64,000 nt of DNA from positions 62,001-126,000 of the forward strand of contig AJFK01000052.1 in the NCBI GenBank assembly GCA_000467715.1, given 5' to 3'. Below the pieces are notes generated by a model. The model was not told the origin of the DNA. It was given only the letters and a program-made list of their open reading frames with translations, and ran no database searches. Position numbers and translations under genes: made by a program. Below are positions 25,765 through 36,763 of this stretch, piece after piece (positions within the stretch are counted from its first letter, which is position 1; every line of letters begins with the position of its first letter). This DNA is from Hysterium pulicare CBS 123377. Its lineage: Eukaryota > Ascomycota > Dothideomycetes > Hysteriales > Hysteriaceae.

Positions 25765-26599
25765 TGGAGTTTGGTCTTAGGTTGTCGCTGCTTTAAAGGT
25801 GCGTATAAGATGCTCGTCAATTCTTAACGGGGACGTGCACGTAATTATCGGGCATGTGAGTGATCCGTACCTAGCCTCAGCGTGTAGCTGCCTCCATCCA
25901 CTCCAGTGCTGGGGGCATAGCTCGTTTGGACTCAATTTTGGTCGTTAAATCTCGTCGGCTTCATGATAGCTATCCAAAAGTCCCTCGGTATGCAAATTTC
26001 AAGCCCTTGCCAAGCACCGACGATCGAGGGTAGCGGGCAGAGAGGGGTATGTTATATACAATGCTAAGCCTTTTGCATATAAAAGTTGCACAGGCTTTGC
26101 AGAGGTAATCCCTTTCTGCGTGGGCTTAATGATGGCACCCAGCTTGAATCATTGTTACCAAGCTCAAATGGCCTCTACACACCCTTTGTACAGGAGTTGT
26201 TAGCGGCAAACAAAGCGCTATTTATTATAATTTTCCACTTCATTAAAGTTATCATGCTTAAGTCTTGATTCAAAACTCAGACGCTGTCTTTGTCTCAGTG
26301 GTTGGCACATCGCAACTTCTTCGTCACCGAAGCTTTCAGTTGTTTTACGTAGGTATGTCCGTCCTTGTTAAAATCGGCACGGTTTCCACTTTTACAACCT
26401 CATGTTTGTCATTACACATGCTTTGAAGCATTACATATCTGAGATTCTCCGGACTAACCCCACCAACTTCTCTACTGAAATATTGGACTGACCGTTTCTC
26501 AGTCCTGGACACTAACATCCCAACGCCATACCCATGCCAGATAAACCTGCAGCATGCAAGACTACATGTGAAAAAGTGAGAAGATGTGACATAACTTCT
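25765..26599. other. Intergenic, promoter of the basic protein and 3' flank of eIF3h
   Basis: About 835 bases, no supported gene. Moderately AT-rich; no repeat or RNA gene recognised. Confidence 0.5.
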
Positions 26600-27797
26600 T
26601 TACTCTCCCGGCAATAGATTGCTCTTCACTGCGAACATCTTTGAGCTGACACCAGCCGTGAATCCATCCACCTGCCTGGCGTATTGTTCCACCTGTCTCG
26701 AGTTGAGCAATACCTCTAATCGATTTGGTTCTTGTGGCAGTTTAAATAGTCTCTGCCACTCGTCTTCTGGAAGCGGTGCTTGCTTTGCAGCCACTCTGGC
26801 AGCATTTTCCGCCTTTCGCTTTTGTTGCCAGGCTGTGATCTTGGCCTGCTCGCGACCAAGAGATCGTTGGTAGTACTGGTGGTTGTTAAGCTCGGTGTGA
26901 TGGTTCTCGATGCTCTCGAGGAGTAGGTCGCAAGTCTTCTCTAGGAAAGGGTCGATGGCGAGGTCGAGCGAATCGAAGTTGGGATATAGAGGTGGTTGTG
27001 GAGTGTTGACATCTTGCTGTAGGGCGGCGAGAGTCGGGGGAAAGGAAAGCTCCTCTTTAGGCGCCTCCGACGGCAGTTGGTGGAGAAGAGATGTAAGGAG
27101 GTGTGAGTTGTGAATTGTCAGAGGGAGCTCCACCAGTATGTCTTGATAGCGAAGGCCGCTTTTTTGGAGACTAGGAAAGTAAGTAAATGACGTCGCACCG
27201 TATTATCACTCGAGTGACACGCTTACCTCTCGGTTGTGAATTTCCCCTCTTTATACGCTACCATGAACGCAGGAGAGAGCCTGAAAGCCCGTAGACTGAG
27301 ACTTCCCTGCGAGCTCCTGCTCACATCATGTACCAAAGCCACCGTCCTCTCATTCATCTCCTTCTGGTAAAAGAACTGGTTCTCGATAGTGTTCGCGTTC
27401 ACGAAATTGCCCATACTCGCGCTCGTATACCAGCCCACATTGTTCGCATCCACGTTCACCTCTCGGAGAAACTTGATCATTTCGTTCTGGTATGCGGTAT
27501 TTGCCTTAGCGCGAGGCGCTGCGGCTGCAATGTTCGAAGCCGAATCTTGGTGACCGTCGGTGGCGGGAATATCGATGGTGGGGAATGGAAAGCAGTTCGT
27601 GATTTGAAGTGTGCCATTAACATCCATACCGACTAGGGAGCCGGTTGCAGTGGTTGGAAACGTCTGAGAAGAGTGCTTTATGACTTTCATAACCACCTAA
27701 ACCTATCAGTGCGATGTGCAAGAAAACAGATGAAGATACTCACCAAGGCTTCTACTTGCACCGCACGAAGCGTGGAGTCTTTGCTTGCATCTGCCAT
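26600..27797 (-). CDS. Translation initiation factor eIF3 subunit h
   Basis: MPN-domain subunit of eIF3, which bridges mRNA and the 40S ribosome during initiation. Three exons, 27744-27797 (18 codons), 27227-27696 and 26600-27170, with introns of 47 and 56 bp, give 364 residues, as in other filamentous fungi. The MPN fold is visible in [36 protein letters not shown], and [14 protein letters not shown]; the catalytic JAMM histidines of deubiquitinases are absent, as normal for eIF3h. [13 protein letters not shown] and a helical C-terminus with [18 protein letters not shown] follow. Baker's yeast lacks this subunit; its presence fits a filamentous ascomycete. Confidence 0.95.
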
Positions 27798-28141
27798 GTT
27801 GTTGACGAGTGATAACGAGAGAATGAGTTCGCGGGGTGAGTTGGCTGAATATGGTAAGAAATTCAGTGAGCAAATGCCAAGATATCACCCACGTTAAGCG
27901 AAAGATCTTCCAAGACGAACCCGGTTAGCCGATTCTTAACAATAGTTCACGTTGAAACTCAGGATGTGATATGTGATTGTATGCACACTATGTACCGGAA
28001 GATTATCATGTCCAAACTAATATGCCAACAAGCAACAAGGCTCCGATAAACTCAAGGATTAATACAATCGGGGATCTCCAGGATGCTTTCGCCAAGGCAA
28101 ACAACAATGCCAGATGCCTCAATCCTACAAGCAAAACCAGT
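27798..28141. other. Intergenic, eIF3h promoter
   Basis: About 340 bases upstream of eIF3h and downstream of the HELAH protein gene, both on the minus strand. Nothing else is seen. Confidence 0.5.
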
Positions 28142-29995
28142 CTAGGGTGTCATGATATCATCCTCGACCATTTCAACAGCACCAGTCTCTTGCTTGCCAT
28201 GCCCTTCATTACTTTCATCCTCTGGTAGCTTCTCTGATATACATGTCCCGGTGCTCAAGGTATTGTTTCGCTGCCGTCCATATGGGCTCCAGCGGCGCAC
28301 TTCAGGTTGTTTCGCGGGTCTGCGGTTGTTCGAAGTTGGGTTCTTGATGATATGGCCATTATCCAGTCGGAAAAAGGCAGTATCTTTGCCTTCAACTTGA
28401 TCCGATATATCTACATCTTCTTCGTTTTCCCACATCAGCAAGTTTGTCCCGTTCACTTCCACGGATTTGGTTCCGGTACGTGGAACCTGAAAAACGTCGG
28501 TTCCCTCCTTGCTGAAGTCTTGTTCCCAGGTCTGTTGCCGCTGAATCATTGCAATATAATCCATAGGTATCGTATACAAGATGTTCTCCTCCTTATCGTA
28601 CAACTCCTTGAGCGGGTAGCTAAGAACAGCTAGGCCTAATCCACAATCAACCCTCGATGATATCGGGTGGAGCCGTCCACCAAAGATCTTCAGTTCGAAT
28701 GCCACACCCGACTCTGTCCACATATTGTCGTAGAAGAACACTTCAGGTCTTCCAAGTGGTCGTTCATGATGAGGCCCCGACACCTCGATGAAATGTGCCA
28801 GCTCATGTGTGATGCAAGTCGCTAAGAAGAGATTGAAGCGTAAGACCATGGCGGGCTCCGGATATTGTAACAAGCTAAGTCGTTTCGCCGTCGTGTAGAA
28901 ATCCGTATGAAGACATATCTTGCTTCGATGGCATTTCCCATCCAACTTTCGAATCAATCCATTCTTGTAGTCTGCAACCAACCCCATGGAAGCGTAAGCA
29001 GGGTCTGGTGGTAAGGGGTCTCGGTGGAACAGGAAATGAAGTGTATCAGCTTGGGCATCTAGGAATTTCCGGAATTGGGCCGCATGCTCTTCAGACCAGG
29101 GTATATCCTCACGGATTCGATAGCATTCTTGTCCATATTTCTCCGAGGTTTCGGGATCATACTCTCGTTTGCCAAAGACAAGTGTATGCCAAAATGATGC
29201 CGTGCCGCGATGGCAAATGAGTAACGTACTTAGGCGTAAGGCTGGCTTGAGGATGTCGTAGATTTTATCTGGGCACCCGTGGAAGTTCTCCGGGCGGAAG
29301 ACTGGATGAATATCATTTGTCAATGTAGATATCTGGCTCGGGATGTTCTCGGGAAAAACCACGGCTTCCTTCTCTATCAACTCGACAGGATCGAAGCCAA
29401 CTTTGAGATTCCTGGCTTTCCTATGACCAAGAAGGCGCCGGTATTTCTCCATGATCTTCCTCTCCGCAACTTGGGCTAGGTGATGATTTATTGATATGCT
29501 CATCTGCATGCCGAAATCTTTAGGTACCTCTATTGTTGAAGGGTTGAAACTAGTTGCCCCATCGTAGTTCAGAACATCTGGTAAGTCCTGGATGAGTTTG
29601 TCGATACAATCGTCCATTAGCACACCCTCCTGGAGTTTGGATAAAATAACAGAGTTATCGCCAGTCGATTGAAGGTGGTATGGACCATCACCGTCCCCAG
29701 GCAGACGATAACGTAGATCGCTAGAGGTGACAGAAGAAGTGTCAGGATCTCCTGGGGCTGGCGTAACGCTTGTTGGAGTCCATTCCATTCCGTCGGGGTC
29801 ATCTTGGTCTGATATTGTAGCCGGAATTGATTCATCCTGCGGCGAGGGCTTTTCATCATTAGTCGTAGGCTTCTCCTCAACCTCCTCCGGTAGATTAGGA
29901 TCCTTCGAATGGGCAACTTCAGCAAGACGTGACTCTACTAGTTGACTGTAGTAGATCATTGCCTCGTATGCCTTTCGATATCGAAACGCATCCAT
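28142..29995 (-). CDS. Large orphan protein with an HELAH zinc-protease-like motif
   Basis: An intronless frame of 617 residues starting MDAFRYRKAYEAM. I do not recognise the family. Residues ~40-120 are an acidic Pro/Ser/Thr-rich disordered stretch. The central ~350 residues look folded and hold FLATCITHELAHFIEVSGP (about residue 400), an HExxH zinc-binding motif, followed some 30 residues later by TESGVAFELKIFGG, whose glutamate could be a third ligand as in gluzincin metallopeptidases. The C-terminus is charged with a basic Arg/Asn-rich part. No signal peptide or membrane segment. The protease idea is an inference from the motif and spacing; fold prediction would settle it. Unrelated in sequence to the SprT-like protein at 1567, apart from the shared motif type. 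Confidence 0.7.
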   Translation of the reverse strand: MDAFRYRKAYEAMIYYSQLVESRLAEVAHSKDPNLPEEVEEKPTTNDEKPSPQDESIPATISDQDDPDGMEWTPTSVTPAPGDPDTSSVTSSDLRYRLPGDGDGPYHLQSTGDNSVILSKLQEGVLMDDCIDKLIQDLPDVLNYDGATSFNPSTIEVPKDFGMQMSISINHHLAQVAERKIMEKYRRLLGHRKARNLKVGFDPVELIEKEAVVFPENIPSQISTLTNDIHPVFRPENFHGCPDKIYDILKPALRLSTLLICHRGTASFWHTLVFGKREYDPETSEKYGQECYRIREDIPWSEEHAAQFRKFLDAQADTLHFLFHRDPLPPDPAYASMGLVADYKNGLIRKLDGKCHRSKICLHTDFYTTAKRLSLLQYPEPAMVLRFNLFLATCITHELAHFIEVSGPHHERPLGRPEVFFYDNMWTESGVAFELKIFGGRLHPISSRVDCGLGLAVLSYPLKELYDKEENILYTIPMDYIAMIQRQQTWEQDFSKEGTDVFQVPRTGTKSVEVNGTNLLMWENEEDVDISDQVEGKDTAFFRLDNGHIIKNPTSNNRRPAKQPEVRRWSPYGRQRNNTLSTGTCISEKLPEDESNEGHGKQETGAVEMVEDDIMTP

Positions 29996-30820
29996 TCTGG
30001 CTTGATGTTAGTAATTTGAGGGGCCCGTCGGGTGAAAGAGCAGATAATGCCACGGTCCAAAGTTTAGATATCTTCAGCCGTAATTGGATTGAGAGGAGTT
30101 GCGGTTCCTGCTGGGACTCCCGGGGGTTGTTTTCGCAGTCGATTGTTTGTTTACAAAGGTGAGAACATTCATGATCGACCCTGAAACAAGAGCTGAGGCT
30201 GGCTGTGAAAGTCCGGGAGGTAAGACAAAGTCCACAGTAACGGCTGCTGGCATTGTGGAGGTCTAAAGTAATCCAGTAGGTGATCCAATTCGAGATTCAC
30301 ACGTTCCGGGTTTCTGCTGAGAGTGGGGTTGTCTTACATTACCAAAAAGGCGGAGAGGATTCCTGGGTCTGCTCAACCGCCAGGTCGAACAGTGAGGTCC
30401 AGCAACATAAGGCAAAACCAAGATATCGAGAGAAGTCAAGTGAAGATGTCGGGTGCAGGTGGAGAAAGGCAAGAGGACTGAGTGAATGGAGCCTGGCTGA
30501 AAGGCTAGCACGAGAGCTAGCAGCCTAGCGCGCCTAGGGAATGGCCCATGCAGGTGCACGTATTGTTTCTCGGGGCCTGCCACATCCTTTTCTCGCCAAC
30601 AGTCATCAATCGCGAGAGACAATGGCAATGCCGATAATCAAATTCTGCCTAACGGGTATGGCCTTGTCTATTGGTTTAGAATTGAAGTCTATCTCATAAA
30701 ATGTATTGGTATCAGAAAAGTCGCCGAATCCTAGCAATCCCTATTCGGTTTTCGTCGTACCGATCCTGCCCCATATCCAACGGCGGCTTGCTCGAAAGTC
30801 GCCAATTGACTCAATCTGTT
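29996..30820. other. Intergenic, promoter of the HELAH gene and 3' flank of the aldo/keto reductase
   Basis: About 825 bases, no supported gene. Open frames at 30263-30628 (minus) and 30280-30528 (plus) overlap each other and lack any family-like sequence. Confidence 0.5.
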
Positions 30821-31872
30821 CTACTCGTCGTCCCCGAAGAACACCTTGACAGGTAGCCAATCGTCTCCGCAAACCTTGAATCGATCCGGAAGCGAGCTCA
30901 GTTGTTTCATCTCTTCATCGGTCAACGACCATCCATCGAGGTCGAAGTTTCCCTCAATACGAGAAGCAGTAACACTCTTGGGAATCACGCTAGTTCCGCG
31001 CTGTAGGCCCCACATCAACAAGACCTGTTGTGGCGTCTTTCCCTTCTTTTCAGCCACCTGGAGAAGAGTCTTGTCTTTGTATAATGGCGAATCCGTCGAA
31101 CCCAGGCATGAGTAGGCAGTGCAGTGGATCCCTTTCTCTTTGCAGTAGTCCAGAAGCTTGGGGCTAGTTTCATGTCAGCTGCTCATGTTCCGCACCCTGA
31201 ATCTCTTTGGAAGCTGCTTACGATGGGTTGTTAGGATGAAGTTCGATTTGGTTGACTGCAGGTACGGTCTTGCATGAGGGGTCGTTTAGAAGAATCTCAA
31301 GATTCTTGATGGCGAAGTTGGAGACACCGATATTCTTGACGCGACCAGACGCGGGCAGCTTCTGCATCTCAGCCCTGAAGTAGTACGTTAGCTCTAAATT
31401 GACTTCGCAGACTCTGGAGAATACGAACCATGTCTTCACGAAGTCCCAGTCCGGTAAGTGTTTCTTCAGATCGTTTGGATCGGTACTTGAAGGCCAGTGC
31501 TAAGAGAAGTCAGACCTAGAATCCTAACTAGTGGTACTTAAGCCTTACCATGAGGTAGAGGTCAACGTGATCAACACCAAGCGACTTCAAGGAAGACTCG
31601 ATGCCTTCCTCAACACGCTTGTGCCATGGGTTATCAAGTTTAGTTGTGATCCAGATTTCTTCTCGAGGGACACCAGAATCTTTGATGCCTTGTCCTACTT
31701 CGTTCTCGTTGCCGTAAGCAAGAGCTGTGTCGATGTGGCGGTAGCCTTTCTGCAGAGCGACCTTGACAGCATTGCGGACTTCGTTTGGTTTGGATTGCCA
31801 GGTCCCCAGACCAATGGCCGGTATCTTAGCTCCTGTATTGAGAGTGAACGTAGCGGAAGTATTCTTGGCCAT
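30821..31872 (-). CDS. NADPH-dependent aldo/keto reductase
   Basis: Reduces aldehydes or ketones, probably of the glycerol dehydrogenase/aldehyde reductase kind, in the cytosol. Four exons, 31549-31872, 31429-31499, 31222-31374 and 30821-31163, with introns of 49, 54 and 58 bp, give 296 residues. The catalytic tetrad is complete: D48 in HIDTA, Y53 in AYGNE, K78 in TTKLDN and H109 in HWPSS. IGVSNFAIKNLE, VNQIELHPNNPS and the NADP-binding SVIPKSVTASRIEGN are standard. An in-frame ATG nine codons upstream (31899) could add MLRSQTLRN; I prefer 31872 because relatives start near it. The donor of intron 2 is the weak GTTCGT. It is divergent from the NIP30-like gene, with 343 bases between ATGs. Confidence 0.95.
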
Positions 31873-32215
31873 GTTGCGTAGAGTTTGAGATCGAAGCATT
31901 CACGTAAAAAGTCAAATGATGGGAATTTCAGTCGTTAGGAGGGGGGAAATTCCATTGCTTTTTCTACAGCGCTGCAGCACACGATTTCGTCATAACCAGG
32001 CGGGGAGAAATTTTACACCGAACAGCTCCTAAATCCGCCAATGAAATGTTTAACTCGTGTCCCACCACCAGAGTACGCCACCTGGAGTTGAAGTTTTCAA
32101 ACCCGGACCATCGCCCGTCTGAGTAAGCTAGCCGATCCGCGCTGCTCTTGTGTTTGGTGACCTACTCCTGCTCCGGCACAACTGGGCGGCACCTACATCG
32201 ATTTCACACGCCACC
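31873..32215. promoter_or_regulatory. Divergent promoter region, aldo/keto reductase / NIP30-like
   Basis: 343 bases separate the two start codons on opposite strands, so both promoters must lie or overlap here. No TATA box stands out. The plus-strand ATG sits in GCCACCATGTC, a good initiation context. Confidence 0.5.
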
Positions 32216-33083
32216 ATGTCGCGTTTTGTATCTGCAGGGACGGTTGATCATCCGGTCGAGCGCGATGATGCATGGCTAAAGGCTCAACAAGAGCTAGAGG
32301 AGAATCGGAGGCGAAAAGAGGAAGAGGGCCGTCAGAACGACGGGAAATCTCTATTCGAGGTGCTTCAGGCAAACAAAGGTGGATACACGCCCGTTAGCTC
32401 CAATCGAACTCGTCGATGTAGGGCTAACATGTCAGATCTTCCCTGGATAAGCCGCGAAACAGGAAGCATTTGAAGAGGTACGGATCTCCACATTCTCCAC
32501 GTTCGTTCTGATCCGGACCATGGCTAACAAACTACTGTAACAGGCGACGCGTCTCAAGAATCAATACCGCTCACTTGACGAAGACGAGGCAGAATTTCTC
32601 GACTCCGTTCTCGAATCCACGCGTTCCCAAGAAGCCGCAATCCGCAAGGAAACACTCGAACAATTAGACGTCTTCCGTAAGCACCAGGAAGAAGCTGAGA
32701 GGGCTGCGCTCGAGGAGCAAACAAGCGGCAGTCCACTAGCTGAAGGGGAACAATGGATTGCGAGTGGCCGGAAGCGGAAGAAGGGTAAAGAGAAGGAGCC
32801 CTTGAAGGGTGTGAAGTTGCGCAAAGCATCTTCAACCTTTGAGCAAATCAGCTCAGCGGCGAAGGATGTTTCGTCACAAAAAGCTATTTCTCCCGGAGCG
32901 ATTCCTCGTTCTGAGACAATGGCAGAGGCCAATAAACCTTCCAAGTCGGAGTTCAGACTCCCATCCAGCAGCATTACCAGGGGCGAACCTGCCAAAGCAA
33001 CGCCCTCTTCGTCTCCACCTGCTACAGAAGCAAAGCCGGTCTCTTTGGGTCTAGCAAACTACTCATCGGATGAGGACGATTGA
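32216..33083 (+). CDS. NIP30/FAM192A (PSME3-interacting) family protein
   Basis: Three exons, 32216-32378, 32452-32477 (26 bp) and 32544-33083, with introns of 73 and 66 bp, give 242 residues. The N-terminal NIP30 domain is clear: FVSAGTVDHPVERDDAWLKA, helical KSLFEVLQANKAAKQEAFEE, then LDEDEAEFLDSVLEST. In animals the family protein binds the nuclear proteasome activator PA28-gamma and Cajal-body factors; the fungal role is unknown. The middle part is helical and charged, followed by a basic GRKRKKGKEKE (nuclear localisation candidate), a Ser/Pro-rich tail and an acidic end LANYSSDEDD, which looks like a casein-kinase-2 site. The tiny second exon is supported by phase and by the restored AAKQEAFEEATRL. 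Confidence 0.9.
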
Positions 33084-33542
33084 AATTGGTTTCCAATCAA
33101 GGAAACGGGTGTATTCGAATTGGCATGAGACGTTGATATTTCTAAGGCATGTAGTTTCAGTCCAGAGTTGGAACTAGGGAATTGGGGCTGCGCGCAGATG
33201 CTGAGGCCATGTATGAAAAGCACGCGGTAGTCTCAAATTCAATTTTATGCGATAAACTGCAGCTATATCAAAAACCACATCTGATGCATTCCAATACATT
33301 TGAGAATAATCTCGTGACTCAAATCTATGCTTCCTGGTCTGGTTCATGACTCGCTTCCACGGAAGTCAACCCACAGAATTTCATCGTGAAGCATGACACT
33401 TCCTCAAAGCCCACTCATACGCAAGAAGCGACAATTTTCCACTTGTAAAGAAGCGTTTACGACAGTATGCCTATACCCGACTGAGTCGTTCACTTAATGC
33501 CCTGAAATCTTTTTTTCGCTCGAACTCGAACTACATGCCAGC
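33084..33542. other. Intergenic, NIP30-like / TRM11
   Basis: About 460 bases, 3' UTR of the upstream gene and TRM11 promoter. Nothing else recognised. Confidence 0.5.
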
Positions 33543-35245
33543 ATGCCGGAATACCTCGTAAGGCTCACCCAAGTTCACGAAAGCTTCCGTAAGGCAGAGC
33601 TACAGGCTTTGGCTGATCTGGCTAACGTTAGTCTGGAATTCTTGGTATATTTCGAAGATGTAAGGATTTTGCCAAGTTCAATATCGTTTTTTCTCTGAGG
33701 TTCCTAATTTTTCCATGAATGTATCGTATCGAGTCGACGCTATCCTTTGACGTTCAACTTTCATATCAAGGTCGACACAAATATGATATCAAAGCTCTAT
33801 TATTTCGTATCATCTGCTTCACAAAGTATCCAAACATCAGCCTAACCCCATTCCAGTCCCCTTTCTGCATCGTCTCGCTCCCCACCCCAGAGTGTGCCAC
33901 CACTTTCATAACGCGGAGCATCCTCGCTCAGGGTATTTACGAACTCTGGGGTACCGGAAAAGACTATCCCTCCCTGCGCGAATCCGTTCGCGCCGTATCA
34001 TCCACAAAATGGGCGACCTACTCAACCTCCTCCTTCCGCTTCGTAATCGATGGCTTCCGCGGCTCGCGCACCACGGCACAACAACGCGAAATCATTGAGT
34101 CGTTTTCCTTCATGGGTTTCGACGGCCCAATCCAGATGAGAAACCCCGAACTCGATCTACGCGTATTTGAAGATTACGACCTGCATTCACTTGAGCCAAA
34201 GCAATTGTATTTGGGACGGTTGATTGCTGGGTCAGGACGACTGGCTAAAACGACATACGATCTTAAGAAACGTCATTACATTTCTACCACGTCCATGGAT
34301 GCCGAGCTGGCGCTCGTGACGGCGAATCTAGCATTAGCGGCACCTGGAAAATTATTCTACGATCCGTTCATGGGAACAGGTGGCTTTCCGATCGCATGTG
34401 CGCATTTTGGAGCTATGGTCTGTGGGAGTGATATCGATGGGAGAAGTATCAGAGGGAAATGTGCTAGAAACGTCGAGAGCAACTTCAAACAATATGATCT
34501 GGAAAGCTTCTATCTGGATGGGTTTGTCAGTGATCTTACAAATTCGCCAGTCAGAGGTTGCTTGGGTGACGTGGAAGGTCGCGACGAAAGAGAAGGGTGG
34601 CTGGATGGAATCGTATGTGATCCGCCGTATGGAATACGAGAAGGACTCAAAGTTCTAGGCACAAAAGAGGGAAGTGGGGAATGGAGAAAGGAAGTGAGTA
34701 TAGATAGATACAAGTGAGTCCCAAACAACCTCGCATTTTTGTGGGGAGAATGTTGACATGAGCATAGAGACGAAGACTACATACCACCCAAGCGGCCCTA
34801 CAGCTTCGAAGCTATGCTAGACGATATCCTAAACTTCGCTTCAATCATGCTAGTTGAAAGCGGGAGACTTTCGATGTGGATGCCGACGGCCAATGACGAG
34901 GATGTTGAGCTCGCAATTCCGTACCATCCATGCCTGGAGATCGTAAGCGTTTGCGTACAACCGTTCAATAAATGTAAGCTATAGACACCATTCTCTGAAT
35001 CAAAGCAATGGAAACTTCAATACCCTGGATCTCCTCCAGTTTGTTCTCATTCGCTCATCATCTAAACAGGGTCGAGGCGTCTACTCACATACCGCCGGCT
35101 TCCAAACAGCGAGGTACACCCAGCCATCGGCAATTTCAAACGAGAATACGGCACAGGCGTCCACGCAAATGATCTCAATAACTTTAGAAAGAAATACTTT
35201 CAAGGTTTCAAAGATTTGCCGCACTATTTGCGCAAGAGCGAATGA
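33543..35245 (+). CDS. TRM11: tRNA (guanine-10-N2) methyltransferase catalytic subunit
   Basis: With Trm112 it makes m2G10 in tRNA, in the cytoplasm. Four exons, 33543-33659, 33857-34713, 34768-34973 and 35070-35245, give 451 residues, the expected size. The N-terminal part (MPEYLVRLTQVHESFR, SPFCIVSLPT, RSILAQGIYELWG) is the THUMP-containing region. The methylase part shows YDPFMGTGGFPIACAH (AdoMet site, near residue 205) and GIVCDPPYGIREG (DPPY catalytic motif, near residue 292). The first intron is taken as one 197-bp intron (33660-33856); a hidden extra exon inside it is not excluded. The 3' end is only about 100 bases from the convergent Cys-rich gene. Confidence 0.95.
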
Positions 35246-35347
35246 AAGCCTTCGAACGCGAGATAATCTTTAGTATCTTACATCAAATTTGCGATACCAA
35301 ACATTCGCCATAACATCTCCAAAGGGGGTCCTGCGTGCCCAGCTAGA

Positions 35348-36763
35348 TCAACCTCCGTCGCGAGGTTGTGGATCCGCCTCGCAAGATCTCTGCCTATTCG
35401 CCGGGGGCCATGACAATACACTGGCCTCCCATTTGTACCTCTTCACCCAAGGGTGTTGTCGGCAAGAGCCCGGCATACATGACCAAGACTCATGTTGCGG
35501 ATGCCTAACAAAGTCACTTACCAGCTGCTCGTCAATTTTTGTCTCCTTCCCTGCACATTGTGTACAAGGATACTGGCAAATATTGACTATTGGTGACTGC
35601 TGCTTAAGCCGGAGAGGACAAGGGCGGATGAGACCTAACTCCCATGTGCCCTTCCGGCAACAAGGACATACTTCTAACAGTTCATGACCGCAAAGTTCGT
35701 AGCGCGAGCGTATTTTGACGCACGACTCCTCTCCATCATTCCCTCTTTTTTGCCTTCGTTTCTTCCATTGGATATCGCCCCGCCGGATTGCTGCATATTC
35801 GGCATCGCAATTCTTGAGAATCCGAGGTTGATCTCTTGTAGCCCCGCGCCTTCGATGCTTGCGTCTTTCTTTATGTTGACTTTCGCGTGGGACTTGCTCG
35901 GTATGGGAGATGACCTCACTCCATTTATGGCTGCCTTTCATATCCCATTGATCTTGACCATGCGTGTTCGTCCTGCGTTTCTTCTGGGCCGGCGCTGGTA
36001 ATTCCGGGAAAGCGCTGTCCCAGTCCTCAGCCTTTACGCATAGTCTCGGACCACACCCCGGCCATAGAGAATGCTGGCCCAATGTTTCGTTCACGGTTCC
36101 GCCATTGGTACGCACGAATTTCCTATGGGCCTTTTCGGCGACTTTACTCCACGGCACGTACGTAGGTTCACTCCGAGTATCCTCTTCCGTAATTTCGATG
36201 ATCTCTTTAGACTTGGCACCGTAACGTTTGGTCGCCAGAGAGGCCACCAATTGTGGCTTGGGCAAGATGGGAAACTCGGCACTCCATTGCTGAGAACCAT
36301 TCTTCGGGAACGCTGTTGGGAGTTTCGATTCTCCATGATCCATTCCTTTGGGCTTTGAACATGTCCGATGGATGATATACTTTCTTCCACCTAGATCTAA
36401 CGAACGAATCTTAGAACCCGCACCATGTCTCTCCTCACATTTTCTCAACTCTTCCTCGAACTTCCTCAGTTTCCTAATGTGGAAAGTCCGTTGGTTTCGA
36501 GTGATGCCTTGCAGAGCATACTCTCTCGCCCCATATTCCTCCCCATTGACAAGACTTTGAATAATGAAAGAGCGAGAAGAGTTCGAACATTCTAGAAGCC
36601 TGAGGATCTGGAACTGGTCTCCGAGCATGGTGCCGACGAAGACTACGTTAGGCAGATCGCGGACGTCCAAGGGAAGGAAACGAGGCAATGGAAGCGGGCT
36701 TCGGCTGTGTTGGGCATCCTCTTTCCTCTTCCCTCTTGCCTTTCGATGGGTCGGTAGTTCCAT
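35348..36763 (-). CDS. Orphan basic protein with Cys-rich C-terminus
   Basis: A long frame with a first ATG at 36763 (471 residues); the frame is open a little further, to 36844, without another ATG, so an upstream exon is possible. Family not recognised. The N-terminal half (DLPNVVFVGTMLGDQFQILR, SLDLGGRKYIIHRTCSKPKG) looks folded. The middle is strongly basic (KERRKHRRRG, KKRRQKRG). The C-terminal ~110 residues hold clustered cysteines and histidines: YELCGHELLEVCPCCRKG, CQYPCTQCAG, HESWSCMPGSC, compatible with one or two zinc sites of a novel or degenerate kind. No signal peptide. Its stop codon lies about 100 bases from the TRM11 stop, so the 3' UTRs probably overlap. Confidence 0.6.
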   Translation of the reverse strand: MELPTHRKARGKRKEDAQHSRSPLPLPRFLPLDVRDLPNVVFVGTMLGDQFQILRLLECSNSSRSFIIQSLVNGEEYGAREYALQGITRNQRTFHIRKLRKFEEELRKCEERHGAGSKIRSLDLGGRKYIIHRTCSKPKGMDHGESKLPTAFPKNGSQQWSAEFPILPKPQLVASLATKRYGAKSKEIIEITEEDTRSEPTYVPWSKVAEKAHRKFVRTNGGTVNETLGQHSLWPGCGPRLCVKAEDWDSAFPELPAPAQKKRRTNTHGQDQWDMKGSHKWSEVISHTEQVPRESQHKERRKHRRRGATRDQPRILKNCDAEYAAIRRGDIQWKKRRQKRGNDGEESCVKIRSRYELCGHELLEVCPCCRKGTWELGLIRPCPLRLKQQSPIVNICQYPCTQCAGKETKIDEQLVSDFVRHPQHESWSCMPGSCRQHPWVKRYKWEASVLSWPPANRQRSCEADPQPRDGG

